The notes under the pieces are model-generated. The model ran no database searches, had not been told where the DNA came from, and saw only the letters and a list, made by a program, of their open reading frames with translations. Position numbers and translations under genes: made by a program. This document shows, one piece after another, positions 10,565-19,759 of a stretch of 64,000 nt of DNA. This DNA comes from DATHKG01 sp035489435 (GTDB taxonomy: Bacteria; Bacteroidota; Bacteroidia; Chitinophagales; Chitinophagaceae), in assembly GCA_035489435.1 (NCBI GenBank), contig DATHKG010000060.1. One strand, 5' to 3'. Each line of letters starts with the position of its first letter. The stretch's first letter is position 1.

Positions 10565-12397
10565 ATGACTTTAAAAAGCATTTTTTGTGTTATTGCCTTT
10601 TTGATGCTGACTGCTACTATGTCTGCGCAGGGCACCAGGTTTAATTTGTCTGGAATTCGGGATGCAGAACAAAAGATTGTTTTATTAAATAACGAAGGAA
10701 AAATGCTGCCCTTGCAGCAGCTGGATAAAGGTAAAATTGCGGTACTACATTTCGAGCCAAATCCATGGCTGCATCCTGACACAAGGATCTTTGACAGCAT
10801 AGCAAATAAATACACTACGGTCACAGCTTTTAGTGCATTCCGCAACAAGGATAGTGCTGTATTGAACGATAGCACATTGATGGCATTGCATGATCACCTT
10901 AAGTTGTTTGATCAGCTGATAATTACTTTTTCAGGATCAGTTTCTCCTGATGAGCGGGTGACGGCATTTATTAAGGAATTAAAGATTAACCGCAACCTGG
11001 TAATCGTTTACAGGGGGGAGGGCAATAATCTTAGCCAGTTTGCCTCCTTCAACTCCCCGGTTATCTGGTGTCCATTGATAACCTCTGAAAGTGCTTCTGT
11101 TAGCGCTCAGTTGATATTCGGGGGTGTTGCCACGAATAATAAACTGACCAGCAATTATGGAAACAAATTCAGGAAAGGCAAGGGGTCATCAACAGAAAAA
11201 TTGCGGCTCGGATATGGAATACCGGAATCTGTTTCCCTCGGCAGTGAGTTTTTAACTTTTATAGATTCGGTGGTTGAGGCAGGGATAGCTGCTCATGTTA
11301 CTCCGGGCGCTGTTGTTTTACTTATTAAAGATGGCATTGTGATTTATGATAAAGCCTATGGAAGACATACATATGATGATTCGGTTTTAACCAGGTCCGA
11401 TGATATTTACGATATGGCTTCAGTAACAAAGGTTACTGCAACTACACCGGTTATCATGCAACTCTATGAAAAAAAACAGTTGAACCTCGATACCCCGATC
11501 AGCCACTATGTACAGCTTCTGCAGGCTACACCTGATAAAAAGGAACAGACCATAAGGGAGGCACTGTTACACGAAGCAGGGTTTACTCCTTATATAAAGT
11601 TTTTCGAAAAGCTCACACCACTTGATCTGAGTTTCCACGGATCCGCAGAATTTCCGGTTCAGCTGGCTGATAATTTTTTTCTTCGGAAAAATTATTTTGA
11701 CAATATTATGTGGCCAGTCACATTGCAATCGCCGGTTTTAACCCGTGGTAAATTTGTTTACAGTGATGTAAGCATGTATATGATGAAAGAAGTTGCGGAA
11801 AATATAACACACCGCTCTTTAGACGAATACATTCTCAACGAAATTTACTTGCCCATTGGCATGAAGTCTTCAGGGTTCCTACCAAGAATAAGGTTTGATA
11901 AATCCAGGATTGTTCCTACCACCGAAAATGACAACTGGTTGCGTAACATGCGTGTAGTTGGTTTTGTAAATGATCCCGGTGCCGCTATGGCAGGAGGTGT
12001 GGAAGGGCATGCCGGTTTATTTTCAACCAGCAATGATCTTGCAATTTATTACCAGATGCTCTTAAACAAAGGTAGTTATGGAGGCAGGAAATATTTCGAA
12101 CCTTCAACGGTTGAGTTGTTTACTTCACGTCAATCAAAAATAACGAACCGTGGTCTCGGATTTGCTAAAACACCCGAGCCTGTTGTCTCCGACAGCGCAT
12201 ATCCGTCACAGTTATCATTTGGTCATAGCGGATATACAGGCACTTATGTTTGGGTAGATCCCAAATATAACCTGGTTTATATATTTATGTCTAACAGGGT
12301 TTATCCCGATGATGGAAAAACCTACGGGCCCGCGAAGATAAACGTCAGAAGCGTTGTCCTGAACCTGTTTTATCAGGAAACCGTTAAGAAGTTATGA
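10565..12397 (+). CDS. Beta-lactamase-fold serine hydrolase with leftover GH3 C-terminal domain
   Basis: A 610-residue exported protein. I place the start at the ATG at 10565 because it begins a clean signal peptide (MTLKSIFCVIAFLMLTATM then SAQ); an in-frame TTG at 10508 would lie before and run through the terminator. Residues about 25-215 resemble the C-terminal domain of GH3 (NagZ-type) proteins, ending SAQLIFGGVA; residues 225-610 are a class C beta-lactamase/DD-peptidase fold. Catalytic motifs are present: SVTK (Ser286, Lys289), YSD near 399-401 and HSG near 558. In Bacteroidota, NagZ is often fused to this lactamase module, and here the NagZ catalytic TIM barrel is absent. It may act on peptidoglycan peptides or esters; the substrate is not known. 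The stop codon lies in an inverted repeat. Confidence 0.88.
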   Translation: MTLKSIFCVIAFLMLTATMSAQGTRFNLSGIRDAEQKIVLLNNEGKMLPLQQLDKGKIAVLHFEPNPWLHPDTRIFDSIANKYTTVTAFSAFRNKDSAVLNDSTLMALHDHLKLFDQLIITFSGSVSPDERVTAFIKELKINRNLVIVYRGEGNNLSQFASFNSPVIWCPLITSESASVSAQLIFGGVATNNKLTSNYGNKFRKGKGSSTEKLRLGYGIPESVSLGSEFLTFIDSVVEAGIAAHVTPGAVVLLIKDGIVIYDKAYGRHTYDDSVLTRSDDIYDMASVTKVTATTPVIMQLYEKKQLNLDTPISHYVQLLQATPDKKEQTIREALLHEAGFTPYIKFFEKLTPLDLSFHGSAEFPVQLADNFFLRKNYFDNIMWPVTLQSPVLTRGKFVYSDVSMYMMKEVAENITHRSLDEYILNEIYLPIGMKSSGFLPRIRFDKSRIVPTTENDNWLRNMRVVGFVNDPGAAMAGGVEGHAGLFSTSNDLAIYYQMLLNKGSYGGRKYFEPSTVELFTSRQSKITNRGLGFAKTPEPVVSDSAYPSQLSFGHSGYTGTYVWVDPKYNLVYIFMSNRVYPDDGKTYGPAKINVRSVVLNLFYQETVKKL

Positions 12398-12508
12398 GTG
12401 ATGAGTTATGAGTGATGAGTGAGTTATGAGTGAGTGGGAAATGTAAGGTGAATGAATTCATAACTTAGTCATTAATCACTCACTCATCACTCATAACTCA
12501 TCACTCTA
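12395..12508. repeat. Inverted repeat between convergent stop codons, GAGTTATGAGTGAT family
   Basis: Two perfectly complementary 28-base arms at 12397-12424 and 12478-12505 are built from iterations of GAGTTATGAGTGAT and separated by 53 bases. The left arm starts on the last base of the hydrolase stop codon, and the right arm ends next to the MscS stop codon. The structure could act as a bidirectional terminator or RNA stabiliser. A diverged relative lies at 15142-15238. Confidence 0.9.
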
Positions 12509-15109
12509 TTCAAGGGTTAATTCGTGTTTTTTGAGTTCTGCATTTAACAGTAACAGCAACTCGCTTTTTGCTGGTTCAGAATTTGTTACATCGGCACACC
12601 AGCAAAATGCTTTCAGTGAAAAGCCGTTATCAAGTATTTTCGTTATCAGAATTTGTGGATCACGATTTTTGGTAATAAATGTTGACTCCGCGATACTGTT
12701 TTTTATGACTGATGAAACCAGTTCCATATCATCGGTTCCTTTTACAGTCAGATCCAGTTCAAGCCTTCGCTGATTATTTGATAGTGTCCAGTTAACTATC
12801 TGCCTCGATAACAAATCACCGTTTGGAATTATTACTTCCGCACCGTCTTGTGTTAACAGGGTGCTGGATCTTAGTCCTATCTCTCTCACCTTTCCGGTTT
12901 TATCGCCAATCTCAACCAGGTCACCAATCTGGAGTGGACGGTCAAATATGAGGATGATGCCTGAAACAAAATTGCTTACTATATTCTGAAGACCCAATCC
13001 GATACCGACACCGAGTGCTCCCAATACAATGGTAATTTTGTCAACCGGTATTCCTGAAGCTGTAACAGCGAGCAGGTAGCCAACGCAGAGTAGCACCAGT
13101 CTTGCGATCAGCAGCCTGGAACGTTGAACTTTGTTTTGTGCATCTTCGTCAGTGCCTGTATCACCAAAAAAATATCCAATATACTTTTGCAGCAGATGGG
13201 CAAGCCAGATGATCATAAAAAACAGGGCAATCCCACCGAGTGTGAAGTAAGCGCTACCAATATGGCGTGGTTTCTGGAGGATATTTAAAACCGAGCTATA
13301 AGCTGCTGTGTACAAATTCAGATTTGTAGTGAGAACGATAAGCCAGAGAACACCGATCAGAAATTTAATTGGCCTGCTAAAGCTATTTATTACATGACTG
13401 TGTTCAAAAGTAGCCGGCAACCCGTTCCTCAGTCTGCTTGCCACCATCTGCGACAATATCGATTCAAGCCAGATCTTACTGAAGATAGCAAGGCCCACTG
13501 CCTGCGTAATACCAAATATTGCTGCATTGCTTAAAATCTGGGCAAGGGTATATCGACCCGAAATATTGCATAGTATGCTTGTCAAATGCAGTGCATGATG
13601 AAAATAACCAGCCAGCCGCAGAAAACGTTTCAAATGATGGGTATGACCCACAGATGAAATAAACGACCTCGCTATAAGAATGGAGCTGATGTTGAGTAAA
13701 ATCAACAAGGATCGCTGAAAGAAGCCAGGTTCAATAGCATGGCCAGTTAAAGTAAAACAAATAAATAATATGCCTAATCCCAGCCAGCGGGTGAAGACCC
13801 TGCCCGACCATTTCTTATACATCAGGTAGGTAACAACACAAAGCAGTAAAAACTGCATCGTTTCGATATATGTTGAGGGAGCGTGTAGGTCAAAGACCGG
13901 TGCTATCGAAAAAACTACGACCAGTGCTGAAGGAATCACGCCAAATTTCAAATATTCAAATTCATTTCCGGTAAGATGGTGATCATCTTTATGTGCCCTC
14001 AGGTAACGGATGTTGCGATTTAGCCACAGACAAAACAGCAGTCCCATAAACAACAGTAAGAATGTCTTATAACCATTATCTGTAAAGTAATAGTTCATCG
14101 CCTTTTTTTCACCTTCATAAACTTTCTCGAAAGACTGTTTTGTTTGCTCGGTGAGTACAGTTGTGTCGGCTTCCCATAGGTAATTGTATTCTTTGCTAAA
14201 AATCCGTTTTGCTGACGAAGCTTCCAGGTTCGTAATATTTTCAAGCAATTGATTTGTGCTGATTGAATTCGAAGATGTTTGGGTTTGTAGAAAATTTATA
14301 GCAGTGAGACTTTCTCTCACCTGCCTTGTTGTGCTTACAAAGGCTCTGCGAAGATCCCGAAGCTGTGTACCAAATGAATCGCGAAGCGTATCATTTCGCA
14401 TTACCTGCCGCAGTATTGTATCGGTTATAAGCTGGCGCAGATCTGACCTGAGCCTTACCATCTTGTTTTCATTGCTATCAAGAAGCTTTCTGTCTTTGCG
14501 TAGATCCTGCTGGATATTCTGAAGCAGTGTTTTAAAGACCTGGAGATTTTTTAGGTTAAGCGCATTATTGTTATTACGGACATTGTCTTTCAGTACCGCA
14601 AGCACATTGGTACTTTCAGTCAAATCCTTTTGAATGTTCGTGATTGCGGGACCGAGATGGCCATTGTTTTCAATATTATTTAAGGCGAGAAATGTTTTTT
14701 CAATCTGGAGTTGATAGTCACTGGTGGTAAGTGTATTGCTGTCAGCAAACAGGGAATTTAACATACCACCCCTGGCCCGGCCTGAGTCCGATCTCCTGAA
14801 GGAAGAATCATTTCGCCTGTAAGAAGAATCAAATCTTCCTGACGATGAATCCCTTCTGCGGTATGATGAATCTCTTCGCCTGGACGAGTCGGACTGCCAG
14901 AAAATCCCTTGATCATCTCTGCGGGAAACCGAGTCTGATTGCCTGTTTTGATCGCCTGGTGACCTGCGCTTCGGATCCTGTCTCTTCAATGAATCGACTC
15001 TCCGGTTATTTCTTTCAGATCCCCTTTCTGGTGTTTCCTGTGCAAAAAGATCGCCCGTCAGGAACATAATTAAAAAAAGAGTTACCAGTTGTCCATATCG
15101 CTTTTTCAT
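12506..15109 (-). CDS. Large MscS-family mechanosensitive channel
   Basis: An 867-residue protein from the ATG at 15109, chosen because it starts a signal peptide (MKKRYGQLVTLFLIMFLTG, then DLFAQ). A longer in-frame start at 15217 would translate repeat sequence and hide that signal. After the signal comes a low-complexity Arg/Ser/Asp stretch (residues about 73-114, five heptads of the form DSSxRRx), then a periplasmic coiled-coil-rich domain to about residue 320. About ten membrane helices follow, and then the MscS core with the pore helix GALGVGIGLGLQNIVSNFVSG and the beta domain IGDLVEIGDKTGKVREIGLR. The layout resembles MscK/MscM-type channels that release solutes on hypo-osmotic shock. 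It lies directly downstream of nagA on the same strand. Confidence 0.92.
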   Translation of the reverse strand: MKKRYGQLVTLFLIMFLTGDLFAQETPERGSERNNRRVDSLKRQDPKRRSPGDQNRQSDSVSRRDDQGIFWQSDSSRRRDSSYRRRDSSSGRFDSSYRRNDSSFRRSDSGRARGGMLNSLFADSNTLTTSDYQLQIEKTFLALNNIENNGHLGPAITNIQKDLTESTNVLAVLKDNVRNNNNALNLKNLQVFKTLLQNIQQDLRKDRKLLDSNENKMVRLRSDLRQLITDTILRQVMRNDTLRDSFGTQLRDLRRAFVSTTRQVRESLTAINFLQTQTSSNSISTNQLLENITNLEASSAKRIFSKEYNYLWEADTTVLTEQTKQSFEKVYEGEKKAMNYYFTDNGYKTFLLLFMGLLFCLWLNRNIRYLRAHKDDHHLTGNEFEYLKFGVIPSALVVVFSIAPVFDLHAPSTYIETMQFLLLCVVTYLMYKKWSGRVFTRWLGLGILFICFTLTGHAIEPGFFQRSLLILLNISSILIARSFISSVGHTHHLKRFLRLAGYFHHALHLTSILCNISGRYTLAQILSNAAIFGITQAVGLAIFSKIWLESILSQMVASRLRNGLPATFEHSHVINSFSRPIKFLIGVLWLIVLTTNLNLYTAAYSSVLNILQKPRHIGSAYFTLGGIALFFMIIWLAHLLQKYIGYFFGDTGTDEDAQNKVQRSRLLIARLVLLCVGYLLAVTASGIPVDKITIVLGALGVGIGLGLQNIVSNFVSGIILIFDRPLQIGDLVEIGDKTGKVREIGLRSSTLLTQDGAEVIIPNGDLLSRQIVNWTLSNNQRRLELDLTVKGTDDMELVSSVIKNSIAESTFITKNRDPQILITKILDNGFSLKAFCWCADVTNSEPAKSELLLLLNAELKKHELTLE

Positions 15110-15141
15110 ATCAGTCGTATTACAACAGCAAGATAGGATTT

Positions 15142-15238
15142 TGAGATATGAGTTGTGAGCTATGAGCAATGAGTTGTAAAATTTAGCTCCCACACTTAAC
15201 ACTAACTTATCACTCATAACTCATAACTCATCACTTCT
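15142..15238. repeat. Second copy of the GAGTTATGAGTGAT inverted-repeat family, overlapping the nagA 3' end
   Basis: The left arm, near 15145-15178 (ATGAGTTGTGAGCTATGAG), and the right arm, near 15199-15236 (ATCACTCATAACTCATAACT), are imperfect complements of the same motif as at 12395-12508. The right arm lies inside the nagA coding frame: the last codons of nagA, VMSYEL and stop, are written in repeat sequence. The element also creates a spurious ATG overlapping the nagA stop. Confidence 0.82.
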
Positions 15239-16434
15239 CCAATGCTGTTTCCACGGATAAACGTTTGTTTAATGTTAATGTCTTTATCGAAGATTACCAA
15301 ATCCGCAACCATGCCGACTGCAATAGATCCTATGGTTTCATGAACACCCATAATTCTTGCCGGTGTTTTAGTAATCATTTTTATTACTTCAACAAGTGGT
15401 ACTTCTCCAATTGTGACCATTGTTCTTACGAGCCTGTCAGCTGTAGCCACACTGCCGGCAAACGAACTCCTGTCAGGTAACTTCGCAACCCCATCTTCAA
15501 CAATTACTTTGAGACCTGTTTCAATGTTGCCCAGGATACTATCACCCTCAGGCATTCCTGCAGCACGCATGGCATCAGTGATTAATGCAATCCTGTCGGC
15601 ACCTTTGATTTTATATGCAAGTTTCAGCAGGGGAGCAGGCATATGAATGCCATCTGCAATCAACTCAACATCCATTTCATCAATCAGGTATGCACTTTCA
15701 ATAACGCCGGCATAACGGTAGGCATTACGACGGGTAACACCGGACATGGCTGAGTATAGATGCGTGACCAATGTAAATCCATTCCTGAATGCTTCGACCA
15801 CATCTTCATAAATAGCATCAGTATGCGCAATTGCAGGTAATACGCCCGAATCCCGGCAATACTTACCGAATTCTATCGCACCTGTTAACTCAGGTGCAGC
15901 GCTCCATCGTTTAATCGACGAAGAAAGGGCCAGGACCTCTTTATATTCAGCCGGATCCGGATCCCGGATATATTTTGGATCCTGGGCACCACGTTGACTC
16001 ATCGCCAGGTAAGGGCCTTCAAAGTGAAGACCAAGAAATTGTGCACCTGACTTATTTTTTTTATTTGCTGATTCATATACTTCAAGCGTTTTCAGTAGTG
16101 AAGCCTTATCACTTGTCAATGTTGTGGGCACCATTGAGGTTGTTCCATACCGGGCGTGTAATGCAGCGATAGCTAGAAATGCTTCCTCGGTACCGTCCAT
16201 GAAATCATGACCACCTCCACCATGTACATGAATGTCGATAAAGCCAGGAGACAGGTAGTTACCTTTGGCATCAATAGAACTGATATCCCCGGCCATATCC
16301 TCTTCTGAAAGTTCAATATCATGGCGGCCAATTTTTACAATTATACCATCTTTTATCAGAAGGTATCCATCATCGATCAACCGGTCGCCTGTGATGATGG
16401 TAGCGTTGTATATTTTAGTTGTTATGGAATTCAT
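15214..16434 (-). CDS. nagA: N-acetylglucosamine-6-phosphate deacetylase
   Basis: A 406-residue amidohydrolase-superfamily enzyme that deacetylates GlcNAc-6-P to GlcN-6-P and acetate in the cytoplasm. Metal-site motifs are present: HVH at residues 69-71 inside GFIDIHVHGGGGHDFMDG, the metal-binding Glu139 in HFEGPYLA, the later IAHTDA and THLYSAM histidines, and the catalytic Asp in ALITDAM. Length is normal for the family. It follows the transporter gene by 45 bp and is last in the nagB-nagP-nagA run. The final residues, about VMSYEL, come from a repeat element and are probably not part of the ancestral C terminus. Confidence 0.96.
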   Translation of the reverse strand: MNSITTKIYNATIITGDRLIDDGYLLIKDGIIVKIGRHDIELSEEDMAGDISSIDAKGNYLSPGFIDIHVHGGGGHDFMDGTEEAFLAIAALHARYGTTSMVPTTLTSDKASLLKTLEVYESANKKNKSGAQFLGLHFEGPYLAMSQRGAQDPKYIRDPDPAEYKEVLALSSSIKRWSAAPELTGAIEFGKYCRDSGVLPAIAHTDAIYEDVVEAFRNGFTLVTHLYSAMSGVTRRNAYRYAGVIESAYLIDEMDVELIADGIHMPAPLLKLAYKIKGADRIALITDAMRAAGMPEGDSILGNIETGLKVIVEDGVAKLPDRSSFAGSVATADRLVRTMVTIGEVPLVEVIKMITKTPARIMGVHETIGSIAVGMVADLVIFDKDINIKQTFIRGNSIGEVMSYEL

Positions 16435-16479
16435 CTATGATGATTGCAGTGTAAATTTTTATTATTGCAGATCTAATAG

Positions 16480-17817
16480 TTATAGTGTCCATTTCCTCAC
16501 GCGGTGGCCATAAATTGCATAAAAGATCAGGTAAACATAACATGGAATCAGGACCCAATAAGCAGCCCTGACACCGACAGTGTCGGCATAATGTCCGTAA
16601 ATTAATGGTAGAATTGCATTTCCACACAAACCCATGATCATAATTGAGGCCCCTATCTTTGTAAATTTTCCAAGTCCATCAAGCGCCAGCGGCCAGATAC
16701 CTGCCCAAACAAGGGAATTCGCAAGACCAAGCAACACAATAAACCAAATTGAGATATCTGCATTATGACCTAAAAATTTTACCTGGCCATGTGTAAATAA
16801 TATCAGCATTGTAAAAGAAAGACCGAGTATCGTACACCATCTTAATGCAGTTACCTGTGAGAAATATTTTGGGATCATAAAGATGCCAACTATATAGCCA
16901 CAGATTGTCGCAAACAACGTATAGGAAGGAAAAGTTTTTGCTTCCATCAGCGGAATGCCCATGAAATTTGCATATCCGATAATCGTGTCAATAGCAATTA
17001 CCTGGGTGCCAACATGCAGGAATATGCCAATCGCACCCATTACCAGGTGTGGAAACTGGAATACGCTTCTTTTCTCCTTGTTAGCAAGTGCTACTTCTTC
17101 GGTCTCATGCTCTGTATTTATTTCAGGAAGCGGTGAGTAACGCACTACAAGGCCGAGTATAAATAACACGATTCCGACGCAGGTATACGGAACAATCACC
17201 CTGCGTATATATTCGTCCAACGCAACTTTCTTACTAAGCTCACTCATTCCGGCAAGTTCATTGTATAGCTGTTGATCTGATGATTTTAACACAACTGCTG
17301 CAAATAGCAAAGGCGCAACGATACCCGCACCTTTATTGCAGATGCCCATAATGCTGAATCTTTGTGCGGCACTTTCCTTAGGTCCCAGTATGGTGATATA
17401 TGGATTTGCGGCAGTTTGTAAAACGGCAAGGCCGGTGCCAAGTGTAAACAAGCCAAGAAGGAAGATCTCATAAGTGCGGGAAAAAGCTGCAGGCACAAAT
17501 ATAATTGCACCGGCCGCCATAACCCAGAAACCAAACATCATCCCTTTTTTAAAACCAACCCTGCGCAAAAGATAAGATGAAGGAACCGACATAACAAAAT
17601 AGGAAATATAAAATGCGAAGGTCACCAGGTAGGCCTGAAAGTGCGTAAGCTCACAGGCAATTTTAAAATAGGGAATAAGAATCGCATTCAGCCAGGATAC
17701 AAATCCAAAGATGAAAAACAATAAACCTATAATAACAATGGAAATAAGTGTATCCCTTTTTGTAAGAGAATTTACTTCTCTCATGACTGTCAGTGCGGCT
17801 GATGGACTTTTACTCAT
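16480..17817 (-). CDS. nagP: Sugar:proton MFS transporter, FucP/NagP type
   Basis: A 445-residue, 12-helix permease of the FHS family (fucose, glucose/galactose and N-acetylglucosamine symporters). Family signatures are FFIFGFVSWLNAILIPYFK in helix 1, LRRVGFKKGMMFGFWVMAAG around helices 2-3 and GLAVLQTAANPYI in helix 4. Its place between nagB (6 bp upstream) and nagA (45 bp downstream) makes GlcNAc the likely substrate, as for NagP of other Gram-negatives. The symbol is based on context, since FHS members cannot be told apart by substrate from sequence alone. Confidence 0.88.
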   Translation of the reverse strand: MSKSPSAALTVMREVNSLTKRDTLISIVIIGLLFFIFGFVSWLNAILIPYFKIACELTHFQAYLVTFAFYISYFVMSVPSSYLLRRVGFKKGMMFGFWVMAAGAIIFVPAAFSRTYEIFLLGLFTLGTGLAVLQTAANPYITILGPKESAAQRFSIMGICNKGAGIVAPLLFAAVVLKSSDQQLYNELAGMSELSKKVALDEYIRRVIVPYTCVGIVLFILGLVVRYSPLPEINTEHETEEVALANKEKRSVFQFPHLVMGAIGIFLHVGTQVIAIDTIIGYANFMGIPLMEAKTFPSYTLFATICGYIVGIFMIPKYFSQVTALRWCTILGLSFTMLILFTHGQVKFLGHNADISIWFIVLLGLANSLVWAGIWPLALDGLGKFTKIGASIMIMGLCGNAILPLIYGHYADTVGVRAAYWVLIPCYVYLIFYAIYGHRVRKWTL

Positions 17818-17823
17818 TGTGTA

Positions 17824-18579
17824 TTATAAAACTTGATGAGATTGATTTGAAAGCAACGCAGCAGATGATCTGTCAAAATAATAATGACAATCCGGATGTT
17901 CCTGCAAAATGGTAGCTGGAAATAAATTACTGACAGCGTTTTCAAGACTGTTTTTAACAGCTTCTGCCTTGCGGCTATCTGGAACAGTGCAAATTATCTT
18001 AGTTGATTTCATTATCTGTTTTACTGACATACTAATCGCTTTGCCGGGAACAGCAGAAAGGTCAGCGAACCAGCCTTCACCCATTTGCTGGCGGCGACAG
18101 GCTTCATTAAGCTCCACTACAATATAAGGCTCATTAGTGTCAAAATCTGCAGGCGGATCATTGAAGGCCAGGTGGCCGTTTTCCCCGATTCCAACAAAAG
18201 CCACATCAATTGGATGTTCAATGATTAATTTACTTAATCTTATGCATTCCTCAGCTGGTTGAGCTTCACCGTTAATAAGGTAAACTGCTTTCAGGTCTTT
18301 AACTTTTGAAATAAAGCGGGCAATCAGATAATTGCGAAAACTGGCCGGATGGGTAACAGGAAGATCTATATATTCATCCAGGTGAAACAGGCATACTTTG
18401 CTCCAATCGATATTCTCAGACCTCAGCTGGTTAAGTGTTTCAAACTGGCTGGTACCAGTAGCAAGAATAATATTTGCCGAACCCCTGTTGGTTATGGCTT
18501 CCCTGATAAATCTGGCGCCTTGTTTTCCAGATTCAATTCCTGCCTGCTTTGAATCCCCGTAGATATGGATGCCCATCAT
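17824..18579 (-). CDS. nagB: Glucosamine-6-phosphate deaminase
   Basis: A 251-residue cytoplasmic enzyme that converts GlcN-6-P to fructose-6-P and ammonia, feeding amino sugar into glycolysis. It shows the phosphate-binding TGTS (41-44), the HLDEY loop with Asp68, and GIGENGHLAF with catalytic His136. The position after this loop is Asp141 (FNDP), where the classical enzymes have Glu (FNEP), so it belongs to a slightly diverged branch. First gene of the nagB-nagP-nagA set; the promoter should lie between 18580 and about 18690. The allosteric C terminus of the E. coli enzyme is absent, as in other short NagB proteins. Confidence 0.93.
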   Translation of the reverse strand: MMGIHIYGDSKQAGIESGKQGARFIREAITNRGSANIILATGTSQFETLNQLRSENIDWSKVCLFHLDEYIDLPVTHPASFRNYLIARFISKVKDLKAVYLINGEAQPAEECIRLSKLIIEHPIDVAFVGIGENGHLAFNDPPADFDTNEPYIVVELNEACRRQQMGEGWFADLSAVPGKAISMSVKQIMKSTKIICTVPDSRKAEAVKNSLENAVSNLFPATILQEHPDCHYYFDRSSAALLSNQSHQVL

Positions 18580-18695
18580 TATATTTTATTTCATCTTTGT
18601 AAACAACGTCACACTGCATCCTTCAAATACTGGTTGCAATAGATCAGGTTTCAAACATACTGATTTCAATTAACAATGGATTTTGTTTAGTAACC

Positions 18696-18724
18696 AAAAA
18701 AATACCGGGCAAAATTGCCCGGTA
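18696..18724 (-). terminator. Rho-independent terminator of the secreted-protein gene
   Basis: A perfect palindromic stem TACCGGGCAAA pairing with TTTGCCCGGTA (18703-18724), followed on the minus strand by seven T (18702-18696). It ends the gene at 18767-19759. Confidence 0.87.
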
Positions 18725-18766
18725 AGAAATATCGAAAATCAAGGCCGTGATCCAGGCCCGGTTGGT

Positions 18767-19759
18767 TTAAAAAAGCAACTTAACCGTTTGATTCAATTGT
18801 TTACTATCGCTCACGTTAACAAACACCACACCAGTGCAGCCTGCCTTAAGATCAACTGACAGCGTTTTGACATCATTGAAAGATTTTCTCGCTAACAGGT
18901 TACCACCTGACTGAAGTACAGTAACAATTGTATTGTCGGATGAAGCGTTTGCAAGTTCAACCCTGATGCTGTTATTGACCAGGTAAACTTTGGCAGTATT
19001 TTCAACACTGGTTGCAAGTTTTCTTACTTCAGAATAACTGAAGCTGCCTTTGTTATCAACCTGCTTCAGGCGGTAATATATGATAGCTGCGTTAGTATTT
19101 TTATCAGTGAAAGTGTAGGTATTGTTTGAGTTTGTGTTAGATGCACCTTTAATTGTTCCGATTGCTGTCCACGCGGAACCATCATTGCTGCGCTCGATAG
19201 AGAAATAATCGTTTGAAACTTCAGAAGCGGTGATCCATTTTAGCAGAATATCATTGTTATTCTTTGTAAGATTAAAACTTATCATTTTAACCGGCAGAAC
19301 TGCTGTCGAAACAAATCCAAAAGGCGAAATGCCTGTCAGGGAGCTAGCTATCCAATCGCCGGTTTTAGTGAAGTCTTTAGATCCATCATATTTTACCACT
19401 CCACCTAAGGTGATCAACTGGGTTGCATTATTGCCAACAATCGATCCTGTTCCGAAAACCTCGATTGTACTTCCAGGTCCAAGGATTATGTTGGTGTTAT
19501 TAATTATAGTTAGTGTGCCGAATAAATTAAGATCAGCATTACCAAGGCCGAAGGCGTTAACCCCATTATCTACTGTTATTAAATATGAAGCAGGAATTAT
19601 GACCTTAGATTTAGGTATGCCATCTGCGCGGGGAGTAATGTTCCAAACAGACAAATCATTCCAGGTTCCGCTTTTTTGAGCTGTAAAGACCATGTAAGGT
19701 TGAGAGAACAAGCTTGCGGAACTTATAAGGAAAATCAGGGCGAGGTAGATCTTTTTCAT
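18767..19759 (-). CDS. Secreted protein with type IX-like C-terminal module, function unknown
   Basis: A 330-residue exported protein with signal peptide MKKIYLALIFLISSASLFSQ. Residues about 27-130 are beta-rich (WNDLSVWNITPRADGIPKS, then IIPASYLITVDNGV), resembling G8-like modules of bacterial surface proteins. Residues about 155-250 form an Fn3-like unit (LPVKMISFNLTKNNNDILLKW, then YYRLKQVDNKGSFSYS) that in Bacteroidota commonly precedes a sorting domain. The last 80 residues resemble a type A T9SS sorting domain, though without the usual lysine-rich end. Probably a surface or extracellular structural or binding protein; no catalytic motif seen. It has its own terminator. Confidence 0.8.
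   Translation of the reverse strand: MKKIYLALIFLISSASLFSQPYMVFTAQKSGTWNDLSVWNITPRADGIPKSKVIIPASYLITVDNGVNAFGLGNADLNLFGTLTIINNTNIILGPGSTIEVFGTGSIVGNNATQLITLGGVVKYDGSKDFTKTGDWIASSLTGISPFGFVSTAVLPVKMISFNLTKNNNDILLKWITASEVSNDYFSIERSNDGSAWTAIGTIKGASNTNSNNTYTFTDKNTNAAIIYYRLKQVDNKGSFSYSEVRKLATSVENTAKVYLVNNSIRVELANASSDNTIVTVLQSGGNLLARKSFNDVKTLSVDLKAGCTGVVFVNVSDSKQLNQTVKLLF

Noticed and set aside
12395..12508. Possible CRISPR array
   Set aside because: Units are contiguous and form an inverted repeat; there are no spacers and no cas genes.
15110..15217. 36-codon N-terminal extension of the MscS protein with ATGA overlap to nagA
   Set aside because: The extension is encoded by the repeat element, and the true signal peptide starts at 15109.
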